A stretch of DNA of 64,000 bases from Devosia sp. 1566 (lineage in GTDB: Bacteria > Pseudomonadota > Alphaproteobacteria > Rhizobiales > Devosiaceae): the NCBI RefSeq assembly GCF_004005995.1, contig NZ_CP034767.1, positions 3,512,501 to 3,576,500 of the forward strand, given 5' to 3'. Position numbers and translations under genes: made by a program. Position 1 is the first letter of the stretch, and the number at the start of each line of letters is the position of its first letter. A model generated the notes under the pieces. It saw only the letters and a program-made list of their open reading frames with translations. It had not been told where the DNA came from and ran no database searches. Of this stretch, positions 19,882 to 27,762 are shown piece after piece.

Positions 19882-20466
19882 TTACGCGGCAGCTTCCTCG
19901 TCGCTCGCGTCGGCCGCGTCGCCTGCATCAGCAGCGTCGGCCTTAGTGCGCTTGGGCGACTTGGCAAGATTCTTTTCGATCAGCTGCACCGCTTCGGTCA
20001 GTGTCAGGCGGTTCACCGCACTGATTTCACGGCTCATGCGATCCATGGCCTGTTCAAACAGCTGGCGTTCCGAATAGCTCTGCTCGGGCTGTTCTTCGGA
20101 GCGATACAGGTCGCGCACCACTTCGGAAATGGCGATCAGATCACCCGAATTGATCTTGGCTTCATATTCCTGGGCGCGACGCGACCACATGGTGCGCTTG
20201 ACACGGGCCCGGCCGGTAACGGTATGAAGGGCCTGATTGACCATGTCCTCTTCGGCCAGCTTGCGCATGCCGACGGACTTGATCTTAGCTACGGGAACGC
20301 GCAAGGTAAGCTTGTCCTGCTCGAAGCTGATGACGAACAACTCGAGAGTGAGACCAGCAACTTCTTGTTCTTCGATCGACACGATCATGCCGACGCCATG
20401 TGCGGGATAAACGACATACTCGCCGGTCTTGAACCCCAGCCGCTGCTGTGACTTCTTGGCTACCAT
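19882..20466 (-). CDS. CarD family transcriptional regulator
   Basis: An RNA-polymerase-binding protein that stabilises open promoter complexes, as shown for CarD of mycobacteria and Caulobacter CdnL. The RNA-polymerase interaction domain is at about residues 10-65 (FKTGEYVVYPAHGVGMI), followed by the helical DNA-binding part up to about 160. The last 25 residues are an Ala/Asp/Glu-rich tail. 194 residues in total. It sits beside fdxA, as in most Hyphomicrobiales, and has its own terminator. Confidence 0.95.
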   Translation of the reverse strand: MVAKKSQQRLGFKTGEYVVYPAHGVGMIVSIEEQEVAGLTLELFVISFEQDKLTLRVPVAKIKSVGMRKLAEEDMVNQALHTVTGRARVKRTMWSRRAQEYEAKINSGDLIAISEVVRDLYRSEEQPEQSYSERQLFEQAMDRMSREISAVNRLTLTEAVQLIEKNLAKSPKRTKADAADAGDAADASDEEAAA

Positions 20467-20779
20467 ATGGTGGAACTCCTTGTTGACGCCCCAGTGGACA
20501 GTTCCCGGCGGGAAGGACCGTCCACATTAACTCTGCTTGCCCGCGGCGCAGGCGCTGCGGCAGTCGAGCTCCACGATCGTTCCGGTCCGCTTTGCCGGAA
20601 CGCCATGCCTCTAGCGATGTAGCCAGAAGTCGTGCCCTCGGGCACGGTTGAAGATGAGCTCAACTGCAGACAAGCAACACCCTAGCACAAAAATTCGGCA
20701 AAATCAAAAAGAACGAATCAGTGCGGCAACTAAGCCGCATTGCTTTGCCGATTACCATGTGGCCGAGGGTTGGGGACCG
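20467..20779. other. Intergenic region upstream of carD
   Basis: 313 bases without a supported gene. It holds a candidate minus-strand carD promoter (20679-20707) and, in the predicted leader, an 8-bp inverted repeat (CGTTCCGG / CCGGAACG, 20578-20602). I saw no clear terminator for fdxA. Confidence 0.5.
20679..20707 (-). promoter_or_regulatory. Candidate carD promoter
   Basis: On the minus strand TTGATT and TAGGGT are 17 bases apart, predicting a leader of about 200 nt before carD. Hexamer matches are moderate; read by eye only. Confidence 0.35.
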
Positions 20780-21118
20780 TCAGTCGCCTTCGCCAGGCGC
20801 TTCGGAAAAGTACTTCTCGAACTTGTTAGCTTCCCCGTCATGCTGCTTGGCATCCGCAGGCGGATCGCGGCGTTCCGAGAGGTTCGGCCAGATTGCAGAG
20901 AATTTGGTGTTGATCTCAAGCCAGGCGTCCAGACCACTTTCAGTGTCCGGCTTGATGGCTTCTGCGGGACATTCCGGCTCGCACACGCCGCAATCAATGC
21001 ACTCGTCGGGATGGATGACGAGCATGTTCTCGCCCTCGTAGAAGCAGTCCACCGGACACACTTCGACGCAGTCGGTATATTTGCACTTAATGCAGTTGTC
21101 AGTGACGATATAGGTCAT
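20780..21118 (-). CDS. fdxA: Ferredoxin FdxA (7Fe type)
   Basis: A small cytoplasmic electron carrier with one 3Fe-4S and one 4Fe-4S cluster. 112 residues from the ATG at 21118 ([17 protein letters not shown]). Cluster cysteines are seen in [17 protein letters not shown] and [12 protein letters not shown], followed by the family's acidic tail. Upstream in-frame sequence does not look coding. It is grouped with carD, the S4 gene and the helicase on the minus strand. Confidence 0.95.
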   Translation of the reverse strand: MTYIVTDNCIKCKYTDCVEVCPVDCFYEGENMLVIHPDECIDCGVCEPECPAEAIKPDTESGLDAWLEINTKFSAIWPNLSERRDPPADAKQHDGEANKFEKYFSEAPGEGD

Positions 21119-21266
21119 GGAGGCGGGCTTTTCGGAGCGGACACAAGGGTCAACGGAGATCGCCGGCAGGCGTTGCGCCGGTGCTAAACGCTTTTTCCCC
21201 ACATCGCAAGGTTGGAGGAGAGCAGCCAATTGCCGCTTCCTGGGTGAGCGCGCAAAGCTGTTCCTT

Positions 21267-21677
21267 TTATTCGTCGGGGTCCTCGATCAGCCGATCGGTA
21301 TCGCGACGTTCTTTCTTGGTGGGTCGCCCCGAGCCGGCCACCCGCTCTCCCACCGCCCGCTCGAAGGGCGATAGTGCCTCCCGCGGCAACGGGGGAGGCG
21401 ACAGGTCTTGGTAAAGCTCTGCAGCTTCGCTGGCCGGTCCCCGCCGCTCACCCACATCAAGAATCTTCCAGATCACGATGCGGCCATGCAGGGTCATGGT
21501 CAAAACGTCACCCACGCCCACCCGGTGATCACTGCTCAAGGTGCGCTCGGAATTGACCCGCACGGCGCCCGCCTCGATAGTTTTCTGCGCGAGGGTGCGC
21601 GACTTAAGGGCGCGCGCAAAAAACAGGAACTTATCGAGCCGCTCCTTGCGGACGGCTGGCTCGATCGGCCCCGCCAA
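21267..21677 (-). CDS. S4-domain RNA-binding protein (Hsp15-like)
   Basis: 136 residues with an N-terminal S4 domain ([25 protein letters not shown]) and a charged C-terminal tail. Relatives include Hsp15, which rescues stalled 50S subunits after heat shock. The start is a TTG at 21675-21677 with AAGGAC about seven bases upstream inside the end of the helicase gene, so it is probably translated from the helicase transcript. Confidence 0.88.
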   Translation of the reverse strand: MAGPIEPAVRKERLDKFLFFARALKSRTLAQKTIEAGAVRVNSERTLSSDHRVGVGDVLTMTLHGRIVIWKILDVGERRGPASEAAELYQDLSPPPLPREALSPFERAVGERVAGSGRPTKKERRDTDRLIEDPDE

Positions 21678-21680
21678 GCG

Positions 21681-24600
21681 CTAGTCCTTCTTGTTGCGCA
21701 ACGCCGCCAGCGCTGCGAAGGGACTGTCGGGATCAAAGGCAACTTCGCGCTTTTCGCGCACGGGCTTGTCAACGCGTGGCGCATCGCTGCGCGGCTTGTC
21801 GAAGCGCCTGCCTTCGGGTTTTGGCTTGAGATGCTGGGCCTTGGACAAGTCCTGCACTTCGCCCGCTGGACGACGCTTGGACAGATCCTGGACTTCCCCT
21901 TCGGGGCGGCGTCGGGACGGTTGACGCTGACGATCCTGACGTGGCCGGCTCTCCGCTTCCCCACCTTCGGCACCACCGCGGCGGCCACCTTGCTGGCGGC
22001 GATTGTCGGGGCGCTTGCCGCCGGGGAACCAGACTTCATCCCATTCAGGCTCGGCAGGAGCGGCATTTTCGGTGTTTGCAGCTTCAGCGATGGGGGCGGC
22101 AATTTCGTCGCCCACCGGTGCCGTGGCCTCGATGATGGTGGTATCAGGAATGTCGAGCGCCAGGGGCTCGGGCACGAGCTCAACGGCAGGTTCGGACGAC
22201 TCCCCGCTAGGTTCCACTTCGCTGGGATTGTCGGCCAGTGTCTGCTCGAGGGCCGGCGCTTCCGCGCTGGCCTCGGCTGGCGTTGCGCTTTCCGTAGCCG
22301 CTGCTTCTGGAGCCGCGACCGGCTTGAGCGTCCGGCGCAGGCGATAACCAAGCGACTGCAGGATCGAGGCAAAGTCCTCGCCCGAACAACCCAGCAGCGA
22401 GGTCATTTCGACGGTCACGCGGAAGCCATTGCCTTCCGCCGCGCCGACAGGAACTTCACCCTGGTAATGGCCGGGGGCGATCGCGATCAACGGGCGGATG
22501 ATGTCGGCAAGCCGCTCGAGGATGTCGATACGAACTGCGCGCTTGCCCGCGACCTTGAAACCCGCAACCTCGTACAGGCGCGTATCGACTTCCGGATCCA
22601 CCAGGAACGAGGTGCGTCCCGACAGCACGATATGCGGGATGTCCGAAACGCCCGGCTGCCTAACGCCGCCATGCTTGAGCGCATAAAGGATCAGCGCCAG
22701 CTCCCGTGGAGCAGGCTTTAGCGAAAGCGGCAGGTAAAGGTGATAAGCACCAAACTTGATGCCCAGCTTGCGCAGCTTGCCGCGCACGTCCTGGTCCAGC
22801 CCCTTGACCTCGTCGCTTACGGCGGAGCGGGGCAGGATGCCGAGATTTTCGAACAGCTGGAAGGCAATGCCGCGGGCGGCGCCTTCGAGATCGGCGGGCG
22901 CTTCAAGCGCCATTACGCCTTCAAGCACGGTATTGATGTGGTGACGCAGCCAAAGGTTGAGCCGATCCTGCACGCGCTCGAGATCGGGGCCGGTCAGTGT
23001 TTCATCGGCCAGCAGCAGGATGCGGGGGCGCAGCAGGCTGTCGCCTTGGAGCAATTCGGCGACTAGATCGCCCTTCCAGCGCAGCCGGCCATCCGTGGCC
23101 AGCACGATTTCCTCGTTTGGCGCGCCCGCAAGCCGATCGGCACGATTACGAATTTCGGGCGCCACGGCGTGATCCGCCGCGGCGCGCAGGCCCTTGGCGT
23201 CAACATCCCCGTCATTGCGCGCCAGGGTAAAGCGGAAGCCTTCCAGGGTGCCGATCAGGTGGCCTTCAAGGCGCACTTCGCCTCGGTCATTGATCTCGGG
23301 AGATACCATGCGTTTGTCTTTCAGATGGCGGAGCAGCACGCTAGTGCGGCGGTCGACGAACCGCTGGGTCAAACGCTCATGGAGAGCGTCGCTCAGCCGA
23401 TCTTCGATATCACGGGTCTTTTCGCGCCAATGAGCCGGGTCTGCAAGCCAGTTTTTGCGGTTCGCGACAAAGGTCCAGGTTCGGATCTGCTTGATGCGGT
23501 TGGAAAGCGTGTCAATATCGCCGCTCGCATTGTCGCAAAACCGGACCTGTTCGGCCAGCCAATCGGCGTTGACGGCACCGCGGCGCATCAGGTCCGAATA
23601 GATCCGCGTGACGATTTCCCCATGCGCCGCCGGAGAAATCCCTTGGTAATCCGGGATTTGGCAGCACTCCCACAGCAGCCGGGCCCCATCGAGCCCTCGC
23701 GCCAGCTGCCCCGCCTCGTTGCGCGCGACGAACTCAAGCGCATGCTGGTCGGTGGCTACCGGTACCCGGGTGAGGCTGCGGTGCTCGGGGGCCATTTCGA
23801 GGCTATCCCGGAGCGCGGCGATCGATGAGAAATCCAGCCGATTGTTGCGCCATTGCAGCACTTTGATCGGGTCGAAGTCGTGCGTTTCGAGCGCAACGAT
23901 CATTTCCTCCTCAAATGGCTCGGTGCCGCCGGTGACGCCGAAGGTGCCATTGCGGGCGTGGCGACCGGCCCGGCCGGCGATCTGGCCGAGCTCGGCGGCG
24001 GTCAGCGGACGGCTTTGGTGGCCGTCGAATTTGGTGTCGTCGGCAAAGGCGACGTGGTGGATGTCGAGGTTGAGGCCCATGCCGATGGCATCGGTGGCGA
24101 CCAGAAAATCCACATCGCCATTCTGGTACATGTCGACCTGGGCGTTGCGGGTGCGCGGGGACAGCGCCCCCATCACCACCGCGGCACCACCCCGCTCGCG
24201 CCGGATCAATTCGGCAATGGCGTAAACCTGGCGGGCCGAGAAGGCGACGATGGCCGAGCGCGTCGGCTGGCGCGAGATTTTCTTGGAGCCGGCATAGGTC
24301 AGCTGGGAAAAGCGCGGCCGATCGATGATCTCGGCATTGGGCAAGAGCTTGCGGATCACCGGGGCCATGGTGGCGGCGCCCAGCAGCAGCGTTTCGTGCG
24401 TGCCCCGGGCATTGAGGATGCGATCGGTGAACACATGGCCGCGGTCGAAGTCGATGGCGGTCTGGATTTCGTCGATGGCAACACAATCCACCCGGATATC
24501 GGTGGGCATGGCCTCGACGGTGCAAACCCAGAAGCGCGGCTTGGCGGGAACGATGCGCTCCTCGCCGGTGACCAGCGCCACGGCCTGCACGCCGACGCGC

Positions 24601-24758
24601 TCGACGACACGCGTATACACCTCCCGCGCGAGCAAGCGCAGGGGCAGGCCAATCATCCCGGTGGGATGGGCCAGCATGCGTTCGATGGCGAAATAGGTCT
24701 TGCCCGTATTGGTGGGGCCGAGAATCGCTTTGAGCGAGGAGGAGGATGAAAAGCTCAT
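21681..24758 (-). CDS. Suv3/MgpS-like superfamily 2 helicase
   Basis: 1025 residues from the ATG at 24758 (MSFSSSSSLKAILGPTNTGKT). Walker A is GPTNTGKT and motif II is DEIQ in the N-terminal SF2 core, and the helicase C domain includes TDAIGMGLNLD and GQIAGRAGRH. This is the Suv3-like RNA helicase architecture; the rhizobial homologue is named MgpS. The last 200 or so residues are Ala/Glu-rich and then basic and disordered, with two adjacent copies of RRPxGEVQDLSK. An unusual 1.3-kb non-coding stretch lies directly upstream. Confidence 0.92.
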   Translation of the reverse strand: MSFSSSSSLKAILGPTNTGKTYFAIERMLAHPTGMIGLPLRLLAREVYTRVVERVGVQAVALVTGEERIVPAKPRFWVCTVEAMPTDIRVDCVAIDEIQTAIDFDRGHVFTDRILNARGTHETLLLGAATMAPVIRKLLPNAEIIDRPRFSQLTYAGSKKISRQPTRSAIVAFSARQVYAIAELIRRERGGAAVVMGALSPRTRNAQVDMYQNGDVDFLVATDAIGMGLNLDIHHVAFADDTKFDGHQSRPLTAAELGQIAGRAGRHARNGTFGVTGGTEPFEEEMIVALETHDFDPIKVLQWRNNRLDFSSIAALRDSLEMAPEHRSLTRVPVATDQHALEFVARNEAGQLARGLDGARLLWECCQIPDYQGISPAAHGEIVTRIYSDLMRRGAVNADWLAEQVRFCDNASGDIDTLSNRIKQIRTWTFVANRKNWLADPAHWREKTRDIEDRLSDALHERLTQRFVDRRTSVLLRHLKDKRMVSPEINDRGEVRLEGHLIGTLEGFRFTLARNDGDVDAKGLRAAADHAVAPEIRNRADRLAGAPNEEIVLATDGRLRWKGDLVAELLQGDSLLRPRILLLADETLTGPDLERVQDRLNLWLRHHINTVLEGVMALEAPADLEGAARGIAFQLFENLGILPRSAVSDEVKGLDQDVRGKLRKLGIKFGAYHLYLPLSLKPAPRELALILYALKHGGVRQPGVSDIPHIVLSGRTSFLVDPEVDTRLYEVAGFKVAGKRAVRIDILERLADIIRPLIAIAPGHYQGEVPVGAAEGNGFRVTVEMTSLLGCSGEDFASILQSLGYRLRRTLKPVAAPEAAATESATPAEASAEAPALEQTLADNPSEVEPSGESSEPAVELVPEPLALDIPDTTIIEATAPVGDEIAAPIAEAANTENAAPAEPEWDEVWFPGGKRPDNRRQQGGRRGGAEGGEAESRPRQDRQRQPSRRRPEGEVQDLSKRRPAGEVQDLSKAQHLKPKPEGRRFDKPRSDAPRVDKPVREKREVAFDPDSPFAALAALRNKKD

Positions 24759-24807
24759 TGCCCTGCTATGTAGGGTCTCGCATCGGCGGTTGCGAGGGGT
24801 GGGCGCG

Positions 24808-24824
24808 TGTCCCAATCGGGGACA
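24808..24824. repeat. GTCCC-N5-GGGAC palindrome, copy 1
   Basis: TGTCCC-AATCG-GGGACA, six-base perfect arms around five bases, about 50 bp upstream of the helicase ATG. Confidence 0.6.
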
Positions 24825-24860
24825 GGATCGGGCGCGGTTCTAGCCTAGTTTTCGGCTTTC

Positions 24861-24875
24861 GAACAGTGCGGGAAC
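24861..24875. promoter_or_regulatory. LexA-like box GAAC-N7-GAAC, site 1
   Basis: GAACAGTGCGGGAAC fits the direct-repeat LexA (SOS) operator described for alphaproteobacteria (GTTC-N7-GTTC on the other strand), about 100 bp upstream of the helicase start. A third GAAC follows immediately. Confidence 0.45.
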
Positions 24876-25008
24876 GAACGGGGCCCGAATCGGCGCGAAT
24901 GGGGGAATGCGGGTTTGTTCCACACCAGAGCTGGTGGGGATAACTTATCGGGACCCACAAGTGAGATCGGCGGCGGCGCCCAAGTTGCCACAAAGCGTAC
25001 ACAAAGAT

Positions 25009-25034
25009 GAACCGATTATGAACGTGTCCTGAAC
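25009..25034. promoter_or_regulatory. LexA-like triple GAAC-N7-GAAC-N7-GAAC
   Basis: Three GAAC words start at 25009, 25020 and 25031, so both gaps are exactly seven bases and the words repeat every 11 bp, on one face of the helix. A fourth GAAC lies at 25047. This is two overlapping LexA-type boxes by the alphaproteobacterial consensus. Confidence 0.5.
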
Positions 25035-25154
25035 TGGGGCGGAAGTGAACTGCTCGTTAAGCTCGACCGGGCGGAAAAACTTATCCCCGTAACTATTGAA
25101 CAGGCGCATTCTGGGCCGTGTGAAAGCCGGCGTTAAGCCTTGGCGCCATTGACT

Positions 25155-25169
25155 GTCCCAAATCGGGAC
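25155..25169. repeat. GTCCC-N5-GGGAC palindrome, copy 2
   Basis: GTCCC-AAATC-GGGAC, five-base perfect arms, preceded by T as in the other two copies. Confidence 0.6.
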
Positions 25170-25236
25170 GGCGTGAGGCAAGGTGCTTGGGGAGATGGAA
25201 TGTTGGAGAACAATCGGCGGGTGGAAAATCGGCGCT

Positions 25237-25251
25237 GTCCCGATCTGGGAC
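25237..25251. repeat. GTCCC-N5-GGGAC palindrome, copy 3
   Basis: GTCCC-GATCT-GGGAC, 82 bp from copy 2. All three copies are preceded by T and share the AT-containing spacer. Confidence 0.6.
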
Positions 25252-25679
25252 GTTTCGGCGGGGTTTGGACTGGCGGCGCAAGGTGTGAACCATAGCGTGA
25301 ACGAACAGGGGGAGAATCGCAGAAATGGCGCGAATCCCGGTTTGTTCACCCCAAGCTATAGACGCTCGGGGATGGCGGGGCACAAGAGTGCGTTGGTACC
25401 GGCGAAAAGGATGCTGAATGGCCCAAAAGCGGTTCACCAGTGCTGCTGAGGGGTTAACGGGCTGCAGGAATCGGGGAGTGTTGCGCGATCCTTGCTGCGG
25501 TTTTTTGCGGATCGGTAGTGATGTTTACCTTTGCGCCCAGTTAGGACAGGCCGGCGGGGAGCAGCTGTTAAGGAAAAAATCGTTGACCGTGCCAGGGCGG
25601 GACTGGGCGGCAGGGTGAGATGGGCAAGGCTTGGTGAGGGTTCCACCACCTCCCCCGGGTCTAGAATCTCGTGGATGGA

Positions 25680-25698
25680 CCCCGGCTCAAGGCCGGGG
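25680..25698. repeat. Extragenic palindromic repeat, family A, single copy
   Basis: CCCCGGCTCAAGGCCGGGG, a 7-bp stem around TCAAG, with the flank GGATGGA shared with other copies of the family. Confidence 0.7.
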
Positions 25699-25884
25699 TT
25701 TACAATCTGGGGGTGTGGGAGAGCTGGTGGCTTGCCAGGGGCAGCTATACCAGCGGGAGGGGACTAGGGTCTGGGCCGTGCAGGGTGTGAGCGGTGGGGC
25801 TGCAGGGCTGGGAGGCGCGGCTTACGCGACTAACCGGTGCACTTGCCCCCCAGTCCGCCTAACTCGACGGTGTCGCTCCTGCTC

Positions 25885-25997
25885 TTGAGCCGGGATCCAG
25901 CTTGAGGTGGTGGTTTGTGCACGGTTGCTGTGGCCGCATTCCACGATCTAGCGGCGCAGTGGGGCATTTCGGGATGGGCCCCGGCTCAAGGCCGGGG
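25885..25997. repeat. Extragenic palindromic repeat, family A, inverted pair
   Basis: A partial inverted copy (TTGAGCCGGGATCCA at 25885-25899) faces a full copy (25979-25997) followed by GTGACA. The same facing arrangement, with similar inner flanks (GAGGTGG and GATGGG), occurs at 28453-28552, so the unit looks like a BIME-type composite. Confidence 0.7.
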
Positions 25998-26090
25998 TGA
26001 CAGTGGGGGGCGGAAGGGTTGGTGCACCCATGCCACCGCCAGATGCTGGCTGGCCCGCGTGAGTGGCAGCGGTGGTCCCGTTGCGTTGGC

Positions 26091-26888
26091 TTAGAAGCGC
26101 ATGCCGGTGAGGACCATGGAGAGGTCGCCCATATTGGTGCCGAGCAGCACGCGATAAGGGATGAAATAGCCGGTGGCGCCCAAGGGGGCGTACCAGATGA
26201 CGATGCGGCCGTTCTCGGCGAGATAATTGGTGATCTCGGAGGTGGTGAAATGGCCCGAGATAGGAATATAGCGCACGCTGCAGAGCACGACCGGCCCTTG
26301 ATAGCCGGTACGCGGGGAGGTTGCTTCGTCGGTGCCAGCCGGGGTCATCGCAATATCGAAGCGCTCGACGCCGGTGAAAATGCCGGTACGTCGCTGGCAC
26401 AGGCTTTTGTCGAGTGTGCCGCCCTTGATCACAAAGGCGGAGAGGAAATCGCCCACGCCGCCGAGATGGCTGCGCTCGATCGGGATACGATCATAGTTGT
26501 CCACGATGGCCGGGTTGACCTTGAACGCGGCGACAGCGCCCCGCGCAAAGGAGACATCGACATTAAACAACTCGCCATTGGCCCGGGTCTCGAGCGCGAA
26601 CTTGTCCGAGCTCAATTGCGGGCTTGTCGAGCGGCCGGCTGAACTGGCGGTGGCGGTCCCGCTGGCGACCAGCGAGCCCAGGCCCGCGACATTGGCCTTG
26701 AGATCAAGGCTGTAGCGGGCACCATCATCGAGCAGGTCGACATCCATCGCGGCGATATTGATGCCTCCCAGGGTCAGCACATAGCTGGCGCGGGCATCCA
26801 CGGACTGCGACTGCGCCAGGGCGGGCATAGAGAGGACAGCAGACAGGCCAGCAACAACAAGGCCACGAGTGAAGCGAGACAGAAACAC
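26091..26888 (-). CDS. DUF3108 domain-containing protein
   Basis: 265 residues with a Sec signal peptide (RFTRG start, hydrophobic core, MPALAQ/S near residue 26), so probably periplasmic. The mature part has the DUF3108 pattern of beta-strands (YVLTLGGINIAAMDVDL, later RRTGIFTGVERFDIAM). The family is widespread in alphaproteobacteria next to rpmB, and its role is unknown. The repeat-rich gap separates it from the helicase. Confidence 0.85.
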   Translation of the reverse strand: MFLSRFTRGLVVAGLSAVLSMPALAQSQSVDARASYVLTLGGINIAAMDVDLLDDGARYSLDLKANVAGLGSLVASGTATASSAGRSTSPQLSSDKFALETRANGELFNVDVSFARGAVAAFKVNPAIVDNYDRIPIERSHLGGVGDFLSAFVIKGGTLDKSLCQRRTGIFTGVERFDIAMTPAGTDEATSPRTGYQGPVVLCSVRYIPISGHFTTSEITNYLAENGRIVIWYAPLGATGYFIPYRVLLGTNMGDLSMVLTGMRF

Positions 26889-27008
26889 GCTGATTAACTC
26901 TCCAAGCAGGCATTGCGCCAGCAGCGCAGCGAATCAACACAGGAGTGCAAACTGCCGTGCCCGGGGATGAGGTGCAAGGCGCTCGCGCCGGGTTGAGCCG
27001 CGCTTGCC

Positions 27009-27037
27009 TTGACGCCGGGGGCCCTTTTCTCTAAAGA
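27009..27037 (+). promoter_or_regulatory. Candidate rpmB promoter
   Basis: TTGACG and TAAAGA are 17 bases apart, predicting a leader of about 75 nt before rpmB. The -35 is near consensus and the -10 weaker. Confidence 0.45.
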
Positions 27038-27117
27038 ACCCGCAGATTTCCCGACAATCGAGGCCCGTTGCGGACTGTTCCGCCACGCAGGACCTTTACA
27101 CAAACAGGATATATCAA

Positions 27118-27405
27118 ATGGCACGTCGCTGTGAACTGACTGGCAAGGGCGTAATGACCGGAAACAATGTTTCCCACGCCCTTAACCGTACCCGCCGCCG
27201 CTTTCTCCCCAATCTGCTCAATGTGACGCTGCTGTCCGAAGCACTGGGTCGCCCGGTCAAGCTGCGCATCTGCGCTGCAGCCCTGCGCACCGTCGAGCAC
27301 CGCGGTGGGCTGGATGCATTCCTGCTCAAGCAGGCCGATGCCGATCTGTCGCCGCTGGCGCTGGGCATCAAGAAGGAAATCCGCGCGAGCCTCGCGGCCG
27401 CCTGA
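27118..27405 (+). CDS. rpmB: 50S ribosomal protein L28
   Basis: A large-subunit ribosomal protein of 95 residues, as expected for alphaproteobacteria. It begins [22 protein letters not shown] and has [14 protein letters not shown] lies eight bases before the ATG. It is monocistronic, with a promoter candidate upstream and a strong terminator downstream. Confidence 0.97.
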   Translation: MARRCELTGKGVMTGNNVSHALNRTRRRFLPNLLNVTLLSEALGRPVKLRICAAALRTVEHRGGLDAFLLKQADADLSPLALGIKKEIRASLAAA

Positions 27406-27430
27406 GCTTTCGAGCCGAACTGAATTTTTG

Positions 27431-27464
27431 AACCGCGTCGGGTAAACCCGGCGCGGTTTTTTGT
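27431..27464 (+). terminator. Intrinsic terminator of rpmB
   Basis: A 12-bp stem with one G-U pair (AACCGCGTCGGG / CCCGGCGCGGTT) and a four-base loop, followed by TTTT and TTGTTTTC. Confidence 0.9.
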
Positions 27465-27540
27465 TTTCTTTGACTTTTGTTCTGCCGGGTCCCTTGCAGC
27501 CGTGAGGCTGGGCCGGCGTGGCCAAGTGCGCGATGCGCAC

Positions 27541-27635
27541 CTCCCCCTTGACGGGGAGGATGGGTGGGGGTGCGAGAGGCACCGTAACGGGGCCAGCCGC
27601 CCCCCTCCCTTGATCCCTCCCCGCGAGGGGGAGGG
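27541..27635. repeat. Extragenic palindromic repeat, family B, two hairpins
   Basis: The first hairpin is CTCCCCC-TTGA-CGGGGAG. The second is CCCTCCCC-N5-GGGGAGGG (27615-27635), flanked by TTGATC and GTGTCGACTG. The same flanks recur at 40437-40457, which identifies a dispersed family. Confidence 0.7.
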
Positions 27636-27680
27636 TGTCGACTGCGATAACCGGTGCAAATCAAGCTCGACTGTTTTTCG

Positions 27681-27694
27681 GGGTGGCACCGCGG
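27681..27694 (+). promoter_or_regulatory. T-box-like sequence in the yhhQ leader (doubtful)
   Basis: GGGTGGCACCGCGG equals the conserved core of Gram-positive T-box leaders (GGGTGGNACCGCG). It lies about 70 bases before the transporter ATG. Downstream AGCGGTTTTTT could pair with ACCGCG, as in a terminator/antiterminator switch. No tRNA-specifier stem was identified and T-boxes are not expected in this group, so it may be coincidence. Confidence 0.2.
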
Positions 27695-27762
27695 GCTCGG
27701 AGGAGGTAGACAGCGCCCTGCCCCGGTCTGTTGCCGGTCAGCGGTTTTTTGAGGTGCATTCC

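Larger units (their letters stand above)
24759..26090. other. Long non-coding region with repeated motifs
   Basis: 1.33 kb between the helicase start and the DUF3108 stop. Open frames here overlap each other and lack ribosome-binding sites and family features, so I call none. The left 700 bases hold about fourteen GAAC/GTTC words, three GTCCC-N5-GGGAC palindromes, two diverged direct repeats (about 24861-24925 and 25287-25350) and two TTATCCCC words in opposite orientation (near 24936 and 25081). The right part holds extragenic hairpin repeats. It could contain the helicase promoter, an unannotated RNA or a protein-binding array. Confidence 0.6.

Noticed and set aside
24945..25437. Overlapping minus-strand frames of 114-134 codons in the gap before the helicase
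   Set aside because: The two overlap in different frames, are rich in Pro, Ser and Arg without family features, and lack ribosome sites. I treat the region as non-coding.
24759..25460. Chromosomal origin of replication
   Set aside because: Only two imperfect TTATCCCC words are present, no AT-rich unwinding element is obvious, and hemE, dnaA and parAB, which usually mark alphaproteobacterial origins, are not in the window. Kept only as a weak hypothesis.
27661..27762. preQ1 riboswitch before the queuosine-precursor transporter
   Set aside because: Looked for the short preQ1-I pattern with its ACCC and A-rich tail and did not find it on the plus strand of the leader.
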